Part shown: piece after piece, positions 24,146 to 35,469 of the stretch
Layout: each line of letters begins with the position of its first letter
How positions within the stretch are numbered: position 1 is the first letter of the stretch
Source: Malachius bipustulatus
Lineage: Eukaryota > Arthropoda > Insecta > Coleoptera > Melyridae
Direction: 5' to 3'
NCBI GenBank assembly: GCA_910589415.1
Contig: OU342630.1
Coordinates: forward strand, 7,874,001-7,938,000
Length of the DNA: 64,000 bases
Notes under the pieces: model-generated
The model's database searches: none
What the model saw: the letters and a program-made list of their open reading frames with translations, nothing else
Told to the model about the DNA's origin: nothing
Program-made: the position numbers and the translations under genes

Positions 24146-24739
24146 TAGGCCAGTAGAATCGTCCTCAAAAATGTCCTCAGTTTGCGTTACCATGCACAAA
24201 TTCTATACTATACAAAATTCGATAGAGGACCTTAAAGAGATGTTAAATCCAAATTTGCAGCACCCTGTGATTTTTTTTTTACCAAGTTATGCAAAAAAAC
24301 GGTTTTTATTTTTATTTTTACGAATGTCTCGGTTCCTATCTATCGCACATAAGCAAATGACATATCATTCTCTTCGTATGGATTACCTACATTTATTTAT
24401 AGAAATATTATTTTTGTTACACTGATAATAAAAAAACCTTCTTGCGCATCAATCGCAGAAACAGTGTATTTTTATGCGATTCAACTATGAAAATTTTTGC
24501 CGCCTTTTAAATTGGCTTTCTGAATTTTTCAATAGTCAGGTCGAATTTACGTAGTGGTTTACTGTGAAAATTTCATTTCATTTCGTTTGAAAGCGTGCCA
24601 TAAAATAGATTTTTACATATAATAAACCAAAAAAAATTGGCAAAATTTAACAATTTCGTCTCTTGTCCTATATACCCGCCACTGACTAACTTTAAAAAGT
24701 TACAGGCGAGTTCTGGAAACCGAACATTTGAAATTTTAG

Positions 24740-26235
24740 AGAAATAAACATCATGTAAAAAAATTCGAAAAACTCCGCCATTTCTCTTATTTGCTTCTTT
24801 AAATTTTGGAGAGTTACAAGCTATTAGTGTAGTTGTCTACTCCGAAAATTTCAGGTAAATTCCCTCAAAAATGTGCTCATAATCAATTAAAGAAATTTAG
24901 CCATTTTTACCATTTTGTTACCCACGCCACTAGCTTACTAATGAAAATAATAAAAATTTTATTGCATTAATTCAAATTTCAAATCATTTTAATCCAATCT
25001 TGTTAATACAGGTTTGTAGGAGTTTTTATTTTCTGCAATTGGGGTTGGCAGGAGCAGTCATATCTGCATGTGTGGTCCCGCCCGAGCCGAGCGCGATGAA
25101 AACGGCTGGTCTGGTGCTGATGCTGGTTTTAAATCAAGCAGTCCCGGGTCTGAATATTACATTCAATCATTAAACAAGCCTTTAATTGTCATCCTCATTA
25201 TTTTGTTGTGAAAAGTTTTCTTTCTATATTGCTTATACAGGGACTAAAAAATAGCCTTTTTCCCTAAAATTCAAAAAGCCGCCATTTTGAAACGGCTCGA
25301 TCGATTTTGCTCAAAAATGCAATACTAGACCACTACTTGTGGATAATATCTTCCTCCCATAAAAATTTCAGCCTCCTAGATTGAAAACTGCTACCAGAAA
25401 ACCGTGCCTCAGGACCGGATGTTTCGAAATTTTAAAGGACACCCTGTAGAAGTAACGCGACTTTTGAAAAATTTTTCAACGAAAATTTAACGTCATCCCA
25501 AAGTTTCACAAGAGTAAAAAATTTCTTCCACTAATCTTGAAAGATGAAGCTACTAGAGCGTTTTTAAAATTTTAGAGATATTTACATCATGTAAAATAAA
25601 TTTAAATATCTCCGCCATTTTTTTTATTTGATCCTTGAAATTTTTGAAGATTAAAGAGTATTAGTATAGTTGTCTACTGTGAAAATTTTAGTTCAATTCC
25701 TTCAAAAATGTGCTCAAAAACTGTTATAGAAATTAAGCCATTTTCACTCTTTTCCTACCCACGCCACTGGCTTATTAATGGAAAAAATTCAAATTTTTTT
25801 GCATTAACTCAAATTTCAATTAATTTTCTTTCAATCCTGTTAACTTGATGTGAAAGTTTTTTTGCCATCTTGCTCATACAGGGATTCAAAAAATAGTAAA
25901 TCTTCAGCAAATTCAAATAGCCGCCATTTTGAAATGGCTCGGCCGATTTTGCTCAAGTACAATACTAGACCACTCCTTGTGGACATCTTACTCTCACAAA
26001 AATTTCAGCCTCCTAGATTGAAAACTGCGGCCAGAAACCGTGCCTCAAAGTCCGGATTTGGGGAACTTTGAAAGGACACCCTGTAGAAGTAACGTGACTT
26101 TTGGAAATTTTTTCAACGAAAATCAAAAGTCATTCCTCAGCTTTACAAGAATCCAAAATTTCGTTCACTAATCTTGAAAGATAAAGCTACAGGAGCGTTT
26201 TGAAACTCGAAAAATCGTGATTTTGGAGAAATAAA
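24740..26235 (+). repeat. Tandem F-family units, roughly 650 bp
   Basis: Blocks such as CCACGCCACTRGCTTAYTAATG, CATTTTGAAAYGGCTCG and TTTCAGCCTCCTAGATTGAA recur in order. A partial unit is at 24740-25020, a full one from about 25232 to 25886, and another from 25887 to 26235, where a TA run ends it. A GC-richer piece (about 25040-25180, CCCGCCCGAGCCGAGCG) interrupts the first junction. The tandem layout resembles the internal repeats of some non-autonomous transposons. No open frame is shared between units. Confidence 0.65.
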
Positions 26236-26264
26236 TATATATATATATATATATATAAATATAT

Positions 26265-26725
26265 TAATGGAAAATTGTTAAGGGCTATAGGCAAAAGTCT
26301 TTTTTTAAAGTGTGGTCTTTATTATAATATCAACGTTTCGACCGAACAATTTGGGTCATCTTCGGGATTCTAAAATGACAAAAAGGAAACAGTTAACGAT
26401 ATAGCAGCTACTTACTAAAGATTACTTACAATAATTTGACCAATTCAATAGGTCTGGAAACATTTGGTAATTAAAAGAATTAAAAAAATTGTAATTTCTC
26501 GTCAACTATTTTCTTTGACAGATGTTTTGTCATTGAAAATTTATAATAATTATTACATAATAGTAGGTATTAAGACTAGGAACAATTGAAATAACATAAA
26601 TATAATAATTACAGAATTTTTGATTGATATTATTGTTTAAAAAATTGTAATTGTAAATAAAGACCACACTTTAAAAAAAGACTTTTGCCTATAGCCCTTA
26701 ACAATTTTCCATTAATATATTTATT
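26265..26725. mobile_element. Deleted inverted pair of Penelope-like 3' ends
   Basis: This is the same terminal sequence as 14545-15790 (GTTAAGGGCTATAGGCAAAA on the left, its complement on the right). The minus copy here is long and the plus copy retains only about 60 bp. The GIY-YIG coding part is absent. It lies inside the F-family insertion. Confidence 0.75.
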
Positions 26726-26776
26726 TGGCAATTACTTCTATTATAATATATAAATATATATATACCTATATATATA

Positions 26777-27529
26777 TACAGGGTGTCCCAAGATTTCTTT
26801 ATCAAGGGATATCCGCGTTATTTAAAAAAATAAACAAATGAAATTCGGGAAATTTCAACCATACCTCTAAGGCTTTGCAGCTGCACCCTCAATTCCGCTT
26901 TACGCCTTTCCACCCCTAAGTAATCATCCCCTACTTTTTTTTTTCAAATGGCACCCCCATATTTTTTTTGCTCGACAGGGTTGTTGACTTCTTTCTGAAT
27001 ACAATGTCACACGTTTTTTTTTAAATCGAGACATATCTAGCACGCCGAAAACATATAATATCATAACAAACGAGGGTCGCCAAGAAGTAATAATTAACAT
27101 TTAATATGACATTAAAATCACAGAAGCAATTATTATTATTAACGCTTATACCAGTTACACCGGTATTACTAGTTGAGGTGGTTGGAGGAAACATTAACAC
27201 AAAAAACAAGAAATTACAACTCCTTGACAACCCTCGTTTGTTATGATATTATATTGTTTTCGGCGTGCTAGATATGTCTGGATTTAAAAAAATCTTGTGA
27301 CATTGTATTCAGAAAGAAGTCAACAATCCTGTCGAGCAAAAAAATATGGGGGTGTCATTTGAAAAAAAAAAGTAGGGGATGATTACTTAGGGGTGGAAAG
27401 GCGTAAAGGGGCATTGAGGGTGCAGCTGCAAAGCCTTGGGGGTATGGTTGAAATTTCCCGAATTTCATTTGTTTATTTTTTTAAATAACGCGGATATCCT
27501 TTGATAAAGAAATCTTGGGACACCCTCTA
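26777..27529. mobile_element. Palindromic TIR element with arms over 300 bp
   Basis: TACAGGGTGTCCCAAGATTT at the left is mirrored by AAATCTTGGGACACCCTCTA at the right, and the complementarity runs nearly to the centre. The 753-bp element therefore reads almost as one inverted repeat with a spacer near 27120-27190. TA-rich microsatellite flanks both ends and obscures any TA duplication. It is non-coding. Confidence 0.85.
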
Positions 27530-28254
27530 TATATATATATCGTGGGCAGGTGAATTTTGGAAAACCACTTTTTCGTAATCTGGGGGTCATGATCGGTGGA
27601 CATTTGATGAGTTTGGGTGATTTTTGGAAAGTGATGTCGTCCTCAATAGTGTATTTTTTTGTTAAAAAATACACTAATAATATTGAGGTTTAATGTTAAA
27701 AAATTGTCTTTCGAATAAGGTGGTAGCAAATTACTTTTTTTTTTGCATTTTAACGCTGGAAAGCCCTAGTAGTTTTTTGAAGAACAGTCAATTACCGTTA
27801 CGTTCATTGGTCAATCATGAAAATCCGATAAACGAGTCTCTGGTAATCCACCTGCGAAATTGTGCATGTCGAAAATTGGTAGGTATTTTATCCGGTTTTT
27901 TTTCGTTGATTTTTTTATCTTTTGTGAGTGAAATTGTAGTGTGTATCTATTTTATTCATGAATGTGAGTTTTGTGTGAGATATTGGGATCTGTCAGTGTA
28001 TGTTTTCCCGGTGCTATCACGTGCGTTCTTAGCTACGTGAAAACTTCTAGTCACCGTGACTAATTAAACGGTCAATTTATATTAACGCGGAAAACACGTC
28101 ACCAATGTTTTTCTCAAAAAACTTGGAAAAGGGTCAGAAAAAACTGAGTTCTACTCTTCAACCAGAAAAAATCATCTGCAACAAATGTTGTAATATTTTA
28201 AATAAAAAAAGCCGAAACACGAACTGATTGCGTCAACAGGAAAATAAGTCTATC

Positions 28255-28893
28255 GCTCTCTATGGCGGAAACAACGAAAAATCCTACGACGAATTTCGTT
28301 TCAACTTTTTCTCCCGCATGGGACAAAAGACAAAATCGGATCTTACTTCTTTACCACCATCAGAGTGAGCTGCTGAGCAGCATTCATTTCGAACTTGTTA
28401 CCAAATCCAAACATGGCTTGGCAATATCTTGGAATCGGAAACCTGGGGCTGGAAGAGACATAAATGTGGATTAGAACCCGTAATGAGCACTAAAGATCCA
28501 ATTCCATCTTCACATCTCAAGGTTATTTCGTGTGCATGCACAAAAGATTGCGGGGTAGCTTGTGGCTGCAGAAAAGCAGGACTGAAATGGTCTGCAGTTT
28601 GCAAGAACTGCTCAGGTCAAAGTTGTTTAAACGTCGCGGAAATCACTGACAACAGCAGCGATGATGAAAACATAATATATTTGCTAGCCACGGTTCCCCT
28701 GTCTCGCTATTATAGCCGAGCTAAGAATTCAGACAAAATTTATTGTGGAATAGTAAACAAAGAAAATGAGGAAGAACCTGGCCTATCGAAACTACTCGAA
28801 ACTACTCGAAACGTGCTAGAAAAAAAAAATGAAATTATAATCTTGACTCTTGTAAAAGCACAGTATTGCCTTGATTTAACAAAAACATACTAA
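28255..28893 (+). pseudogene. CXC cysteine-rich protein, C-terminal part with one stop
   Basis: A single frame runs 28255-28893 with one TGA at 28366-28368. It reads ALYGGN, SDLTSLPPSE, stop, AAEQHSFRTCYQIQTWLGN and ETWGWK. A cysteine cluster follows (SCACTKDCGVACGCRKAGL, then VCKNCSGQSCLN) that resembles a tesmin/TSO1-like CXC zinc-binding domain. I recall this layout from the C-terminus of uncharacterised multicopy arthropod proteins. The N-terminal part is missing or shifted. One expected cysteine appears replaced by tryptophan (GLKWS where relatives have a Cys). Its place between long TIRs suggests it travelled with a transposon. Molecular function is unknown. Confidence 0.7.
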
Positions 28894-29652
28894 TAATAAT
28901 AATTGTACTTTGTTTAACTGATTATCACTTGATTTTTCTTAAAAAAAATACACTCATATGTTTTTTACTTCAAATTTAGCAACTAAGCATGCAATAAAGA
29001 AAGTATTCAAAATAAAGATTATTAACTTGCGTGTTTTTCAATTTAAAATATTCAATATTTCTGAACAATAAACGTAGAAATGTTGCACATTGAATGTAAA
29101 TTAAAACAAATGCTCAATTTTTCATGCAAGTTTTCAAGTCGTTGACGAATGTATTCGTCAATTCAAAATTGTACATCACCGACATGCACATGTTTGCGCG
29201 TAGATTGCCGGAGACTGGATTATTGGATTTTCAAGATTGACCTACCGCTGCACAGGTAATTGACTGTTCTTCAAAAAACTACTTGGGCTTTCCAGTGGTA
29301 AAATTCAGAAAAAATAAGTAATTTGCAAGAAACCTTATTCAAAAGACAAATTTTTAACTTTAAGCCTCAATATTATTTTTATTATCAGTGTAACAAAAAT
29401 AATACTTGTATAAAAAATGTAGATAATTCCATAGCGAAGAGAATGATATGTCATTTACTAATGTGCGATAGACAGAAGCCGAGATATTCGTGAAAATAAA
29501 ATAAAAAACGCTTTTCTGCATAAATCGGTAAAAAAAATCGCACGGTGCTGCAGATTGGGATTTAACATTTCTTAATGATCCTCTATCGAATTTCGTATAG
29601 TACAAAATTTGTGCATGATAACGCAAACTCAAAATACCATTCTACTGGCCTA

Positions 29653-29890
29653 CCTGCGCGCTGACCCGACTTGACACCTATAGATTTTTTTCTCTGGGGG
29701 TATTTAAAATCAAAGGTTTACATCAATAGGCCCAACAATTTATAGAAGATCTAGAGCATCGAATTCGCATAGAAATGGAAAGCACCGCTCCATTTCGCTT
29801 CGGATACCGCTCCTGCTGTCATTCAGCTTGTAATACAAAGCGTTTGCCGGAGACTGCCGGACAGTGTTAGGAAGTGCCGACAATTAGAAC
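29653..29890 (+). pseudogene. Mariner-like transposase, C-terminal segment
   Basis: Immediately after the CCT duplication the reading continues PAR, stop, PDLTPIDFF, then after a shift GVFKIKGLHQ and IEDLEHRIRIEMESTAPF. This is the conserved DDE-core end and C-terminus of the transposase whose start is at 19262. Stops and small indels are present. It completes one gene whose three pieces are spread over 10.6 kb. Confidence 0.8.
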
Positions 29891-30601
29891 AATTTCGAGA
29901 ATTAATTGGTAATAAGCTCAATTCAGTCACTATTTTAAGCTAAAACCGAGGCTAAAACCTATATGTTCAATATTCACTTTGCATTAAACTGTAATTTTAT
30001 TAGTTTCTAAACTAACTTTTCTTATAAAAATTATTTTTCTTTTTAAACTTATTAAACTTATGTTTTTCTAACAAAACATGTTGATATCTTTGTCGGCGAA
30101 TAGTAATAAACCCCTAGTATGTGATCTCGTTGTATTTAAGAAGAAGAGGAGAATCCATCATTGTTGACAAAAAAAATGGCGGTTGCTATTTAAAAAAAAT
30201 ATGATGACGTCACAGCTCAAAAATGTGATATGTAATTCATAAATTTCAAATGTGATAATTTCATAAAAAATAATTTTAATGTTGATAAATGCCTTTTTTA
30301 CAAACACAATCGACCTGTTTCGGAATTAAAGAAAAATAATAGTAAATAACAAAGTTAATATTTTGCGGAACTTTGCGGAAAATCACCACGCTGTATAATA
30401 CTAAAATGCATACCATCGTTACATCTATTTCTATCTATACGTTTAATATACCATCGTGTGTTGCCAGGATCCATATAGATATACAGTGTGATTACTTGCG
30501 TCGGATAATTTATAACTGATCTTGGAACTGAGGCTTAAAATGAGATAAGGTCCATCTTTTTTAGAGATTTTGATGACAGTCTCATAAAATATGGGGGTTC
30601 G
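29891..30601. other. Non-coding stretch, no gene recognised
   Basis: AT-rich sequence after the end of the transposase remnant. A short ATGGCGG...GATGACGTCA stretch near 30175-30215 is repeat-like, but no family or open frame could be assigned. Confidence 0.5.
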
Positions 30602-30604
30602 TAA

Positions 30605-31325
30605 GCCCTCTTTCACACCTACGGTTTTTAACCGTGGCCGTGTACGGCTACGGAGCCGTGCTTAGCCCTCTTTCACACCTACGGTTTTTAACCGTGGCCG
30701 TGTACGGCTACGGAGCCGTGCTTAATCGAAACACGTTATCATAAATGCAAGCTTTCACACAAGACGGTTTGTTGCCGGAGCCGTACACGGCTGCCGTCGC
30801 AGCACGGCTAGTTGACTGCTACGGCACGGTACCGGAGCCGCTTACGGCAACATAAAAACACACAAGTGCATACAAGCATGCACACGTGCCGTGTGTTGAT
30901 ACTGTTTCGTACGATACGATATCGTACGGACGTTAATAACATTTTCTAAATTTACGGAAATTATAATAACGAAATTATGGTTATTGAATTAGATCATGAA
31001 CTACTAATTACACTAGTTGAAGATCCTTTCGTATCTCGCGAAACAATGTTGCAAATTCCCCGATCGACTGTCTGCTTTCAAGAAGTGGATCAATACAAAA
31101 TCTTCTTGCTTTTCGCGACTGTCTACGACGATGCCAAAGCATTATTAACAATATGCGTCTTTTTCGTTCATCCATCGTAGGTGCAACTGACAAAAATACT
31201 TAAAAAAAACATCCAGTGTCGCGTTGTCTACTAAAAACCGTGTGCTGTGTGAACACAAGTCAAATTAAATCACGGCACGGCTACGGCACGGTTACCGTTA
31301 GAAAACCGTATGTGTGAAAGAGGGC
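30605..31325. mobile_element. PIF/Harbinger-type non-autonomous element
   Basis: The TIRs start GCCCTCTTTCACACCTACGG and end with the complement, flanked by TAA on both sides (30602-30604 and 31326-31328), the usual Harbinger target. A short minus-strand remnant of a Harbinger-type transposase lies inside. The left 60 bp is duplicated in tandem (30605-30664 and 30665-30724), apparently without a mismatch. The subterminal region is full of short ACGGC/GCCGT motifs. Confidence 0.85.
31008..31193 (-). pseudogene. Harbinger transposase N-terminal remnant
   Basis: The minus strand encodes RRRQSRKARRFCIDPLLESR, then SIGEFATLFREIRKD. This resembles the N-terminal block of PIF/Harbinger nucleases, which typically read like RRxWVxPLLxxRxxxGEF. 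The DDE catalytic domain is absent, so the element is a deletion derivative that would need a helper. The overlapping plus-strand frame is taken as a shadow. Confidence 0.65.
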
Positions 31326-31732
31326 TAAGAGTAACTTTTCATATGGTCACAATCGTTTCGGCACCATCATATATAACCACGCGGATGTGCAATCATTCAG
31401 AAATATTAGCAGTACTTTCAGAATATTTTTATCAGAAATTCGAAAGTCCTTTCAAAAGAGTCCTTTTGGAAAGAAAAACATAAAGTTCATGTAAATCACT
31501 TGATAACTTGAAATTGATGACAATTCGTAGTAGTCACTCGAAATGTTTCCGCGCTCATGGTCTATTTTTTGACATAGCTTAGCTTCGCTTACTCGTGTCG
31601 TCGTTATATCCAGATCTATGGGTGGGTACCCAGTAGGCAGAATATTGCATTAACTTTTCATAGTAAAGTTTAATGTTCCAAACAGTGACCCAGTTAAATA
31701 TTGATGAAAGACTCCTAACGGCCGTAAGGATA

Positions 31733-32020
31733 TACAGTGTGTTTCACTTCAAATGGAAGCACCTCAATAACTTATCTATTTTTTGGTGAATTTCAAAAAT
31801 CGTTTCTTCTGTATAAATATAAAGCTTTTGAAGCTTTTTTAAGTGGAAAACTACATTTAAGCAGTTACAAATAACTAGCCTACTGTGATAAAAATTAAAT
31901 GAGAAAATGTAGTTTATCCATTTAAGGAAGTTTCGGAAGATTCATAATTGTAGAGATTTTTTTTAATTCACCAAAAAGTAAAAAAGTTATTGAGGTGGTT
32001 CCATTTGAAGTGAAACACTA
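31733..32020. mobile_element. Palindromic MITE, 288 bp
   Basis: TACAGTGTGTTTCACTTCAA at the left mirrors TTGAAGTGAAACACTA at the right. Internal arms also pair (CCTCAATAACTT with AAGTTATTGAGG; CACCAAAAAGTA near 31970). The TA-type ends resemble the other CAGGGTG elements. It is non-coding. Confidence 0.8.
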
Positions 32021-34150
32021 GATATTAAAAAAATAACTTCTGATAAAATAAACGTAGGCATAACTAAAAAATAAAACAATATATACAGGTTGATCCCAAA
32101 TAGAGGACACGGTTTACAGAATATTTCATAAAATGTTCAAAAATACTGTAAATTTAATTTTTTTTCTGAAAAAAATTAAAAATTCCTCGACTTCGTAACC
32201 CAGACAGATGGCTTTTCCCACTCGAGATGAACTTAAATCTACATCCAAATCTGTATCGTTAAACCCGCAAATCCGTGGGGAATCTACATGCAAGAATAAT
32301 TTTGTAGCGCATTGTTTCTCTGGTTGCCTACTAATTCATCGAAATTACAAGTCACTGCAATCACAATCAAGACGAGTTAGGATAAATATTACTTCCATCT
32401 TTCGTACGATGTGTCCATTGTGTGTCTGACTATATAATATGCTAATTATTCCATAACAACGACAAAACGGTACTGTCCATGTCTTAATCAGTCTTCACCA
32501 TCATCTCACATGCTGTGCGAAAGATTTCTAATTTGTTCCACAAGCAAACCTAAGTGGCAAGTTGAATTAGAACCTACAGTCTATTTTTTATTTAGATGGA
32601 CTTTTCAATTCGGGTATAGGCTATGAGGTCACCTGCAAAACATGTTTCCTTGTTTAAGTTGCACTGTTATAAAAACGCAAATTAAAAAATTCAAATTACT
32701 TTATTTTCTTTGAAAATAGTCCTTTTTTAAAAGTTATTCAATTTTTGAGGATAAATCTGTTGCTTGGATTGACTATATTATGTCTAATGACGTTTTGCGA
32801 AAACTAGGTCTAGGTCTCCAGTCGGTACTCTAGTCACAGCGAATAAACGCTAAGAAACTTGAAAAGTTTAAGTTGTTAAATAATTGACAAACCAAATTAT
32901 CAAATTCAAAATTATTAAAATGCTGAGGCAGGTAAATTTATTTCAAAATAAAGAAAAGAATGAATAATCATCAAATGCTATAAATACAATAATAATAGCG
33001 ATTGAAAGATGTTTCTCCAGATTAAGCAAAAATACAGTTTAATCGGATTCCTTGAAATATTCCTTGAGAAATTCTTTAAAAAATGATTAAATAATGTAAG
33101 TACCTCTATTTGTCAATAATAGATCTTCTATTTTCAACATTTTTACGGAAAACTAAGAGGGAAACGGTCTAATCCCACATACCTACATTAAATTTATAAG
33201 AGTAAATAGCTTGGTACTTATACTCACAAGTCTCTAAAATTTTCCAATTTACTTCTAAAAATTGCGTTTATAGTTTTTTGAATTTTAAATTTAGAAATAA
33301 AATGACATTTCAACTAATCGACATAACCTAAATTAATTTGTAACTATTCCAGTGACTATTTTAGTAACAACTATCACCATAACCAACCTAATCAGTCTTG
33401 TTGCCAATCGTTCCCCTAGAATTTTGACTTGGTGGAATCCAACTAAATAAAAAATAAGGTATAGGTACGTATATGCCAATAAATTCACAAATTTAATAAA
33501 AACGTATACGTATAAAAAAAGAATAACATTTTTTTTCATATCAGGTTTCATTTATGATGGTTTTCCAGAAACGTAAAACTAAGGCAGCTTTGATTTTTTT
33601 CAGTAAATCGGCGGCCAAAATCAAACGTCAAAAATAAGATCGCATTTTAAGGTTACCTATAACAAACAAAACAACCCTAAACAGGATGATGAAAAATCTT
33701 ATAATTTTCATCACCATGAATTAAAATTTAAACTACATAGCTAGTAGAATATAACATGAAGGGTTAAGATGAGGACATGTAACTTGAGCCTTAATCATAG
33801 CACACGGTTTTGAAATGTGAAAATTGTCATTTTCATCAGGGAATACCCAAGTTTTAGTTAATTTCTATGACCTCCTTACTCCTATAATCGTATATTATAG
33901 GAGAAATAAATACAGATTGAAATTAGCGGTATTTTTTACAGTTCTGTAGTGTTTTGACTAACGCTTAATAATCTTCCTGTTTACGCTCTTAAACTATTTT
34001 ATGTTGACGAGTTGACAATGTAGCATTTTCCTCTAACTAGGTAATGGGATTGTTTTATTTAATTACTTTTTCTTAATCAAAACAATTATACTAAAAATTA
34101 ATCACTAACTATATATATGTCATACATATTACGAAAAATAATATATCTTC
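32021..34150. other. Non-coding stretch with a short hairpin
   Basis: No convincing gene. Near 32084 ATACAGGTTGATCCCAAATA resembles one end of the MITE at 53414-54037, perhaps a solo end. A hairpin at 33684-33717 (ACAGGATGATGAAAA / TTTTCATCACC) is a second copy of the one at 18238. The 73-codon plus frame at 32208 has no recognised similarity. Confidence 0.5.
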
Positions 34151-34175
34151 TAATTTTTGTTTTTTACTGTTAAAG

Positions 34176-34360
34176 GTGTTCCATCTCACATGTATGGTAC
34201 ATACAGGCAATGCACATTGGATAACCAACATATCTATGAGGAAACTAAGGAACAATTTTTATCAAGAAGGCCTGTTGTAACCGAGAACAGATATGAGCGT
34301 TACGTCGGTAAGTTCAACAACTGCTCTTACCGACACGCGTATTGTGATGTAGATCTCTAG
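34176..34360 (+). CDS. Candidate exon of an unidentified gene
   Basis: A T-rich tract and AG acceptor (34174-34175) precede an open stretch reading VPSHMYGTYRQCTLDNQHIY, then EETKEQFLSRRPVVTENRYE and RYV. A consensus donor GTCG|GTAAGT lies at 34307/34308. Spliced there, the exon is 132 bp, phase 1 at both ends. If instead unspliced, the frame continues (GKFNNCSYRHAYCDVDL) to a TAG at 34358-34360, with AATAAA at 34377, so a last exon is also possible. Codon content looks protein-like compared with the surroundings. I do not recognise the protein. The exon lies 9.5 kb upstream of the sls-like exon on the same strand, and whether they are linked is unknown. Confidence 0.45.
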
Positions 34361-35469
34361 AGTATTGAAAGAATTCAATAAAAGCATGATTTGGAAGTTC
34401 AGAGTACATGTTTTGTACAAAACTGCTAACTGTTTAATTAGATTCGTGCGGTAAAGCTTAAATTAATCAAAATCTTATACTTACCAGGATTGACTGAAAT
34501 CTTGCCATTAGCACTTTAACATACCTAATATCTAAGTTTTAACAATAATTATAATATCTAGCTAATAGTAATTAATTACATTATATAATATTTTTACTAA
34601 TAAAGTTGTACTTAATACCAACTTAGTGTTTGCTAGTAGTGGGTAACATTTAAATTTTTCAAATATGTTGTTTTTGTAGACGCAGGAAAAGAGCAGGTCC
34701 TCTTTACCGAACTAAGTTTTATAAATACCAGCGTTTTTGATTCTGTTTAAAATTTAATAAATTTTTAAGAATTTTTAAACTCGTATTGATGGCTTTTTGA
34801 CCATAAACGAAAAACCTAAGCGCCACCAAAAACGCTACTTTGCCCTTCCAAAGCAGGAGATTTTTTTAATAACTGCAAACTTCGAGGGTTCTCTTTAACT
34901 TCTGATTTTTTAAATTATTTCTCGTTGACGAAATATGTGCTGGAGCAATTTTTTCCATGAATTGAACTACATGTACATATTTTGGTTGTAACAGGACGGA
35001 GAACCGGCTCACACTTCAAGGGATCGGTGGCTGTTTGTGGTCACTATAAAAACCTTGTATTTTTAAAGTGCAAAACTTATTATCTTTATTTATAATATTT
35101 CCTAACAAAACAGTACCTACAATAATAAGTAGGTAGGTTTTAACTTAGCCATCTATAAAGACCAACAGTAGTTTTATTATGATAGTTATTGAATAATAAC
35201 ATTGTTTGTTATTATTTTATACTTTTTGTACTCAATTAATTAATTAACCTTTAGATTTTTTCGATACTGCTCAGTTTTTACGGCAAGTTCTAAGGAAGAA
35301 GAAAGTTATCTATCAGTGTTATTTACTACCAAGTGTAAGTATAGATTTTCCCGAAAAAATAACAAAAAATTACATGATAGATATTAAATTTCTAATTATG
35401 TTATGTATAATGTAATTACGAAACACTACTGCCTGTTTTACAAACTAAATTTCATTTTCGTGCTTTCTT
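34361..35469. other. Non-coding stretch, no gene recognised
   Basis: AT-rich sequence that could be intron or 3' flank of the candidate exon. No inverted repeat or known family was found before the F-family copy that starts near 35470. Confidence 0.45.

Larger units (their letters stand above)
24437..27676. mobile_element. Composite F-family insertion inside the left TIR
   Basis: This block interrupts the left TIR precisely: the right TIR reads straight across the junction point. It begins AACCTTCTTGCGCATCAATC and ends with the GTCGTCCTCAATAGTGTATT motif. It contains tandem F-family units, a Penelope-like inverted pair (26265-26725) and a palindromic element (26777-27529). Other F-family copies are at 35470-36240 and, reversed, across 54060-60480. 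It is non-coding. Confidence 0.6.
24146..29652. mobile_element. Long-TIR DNA transposon with a CXC-protein remnant and a large insertion
   Basis: The ends are an inverted repeat starting TAGGCCAGTAGAAT, flanked by CCT on both sides (24143-24145 and 29653-29655), a likely 3-bp target duplication. The left TIR runs 24146-24436 and continues, after a roughly 3.2-kb insertion, at 27677-27880. The right TIR is about 29175-29652. Without the insertion the element is about 2.3 kb with TIRs near 500 bp and the CXC-type frame (28255-28893) between them. No transposase is recognised, so the superfamily is uncertain. Long TIRs and a 3-bp duplication leave several options open. Confidence 0.75.

Noticed and set aside
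30977..31180. 67-codon plus-strand frame in the Harbinger element
   Set aside because: It is antisense to the recognisable transposase remnant on the minus strand and is better read as its shadow.
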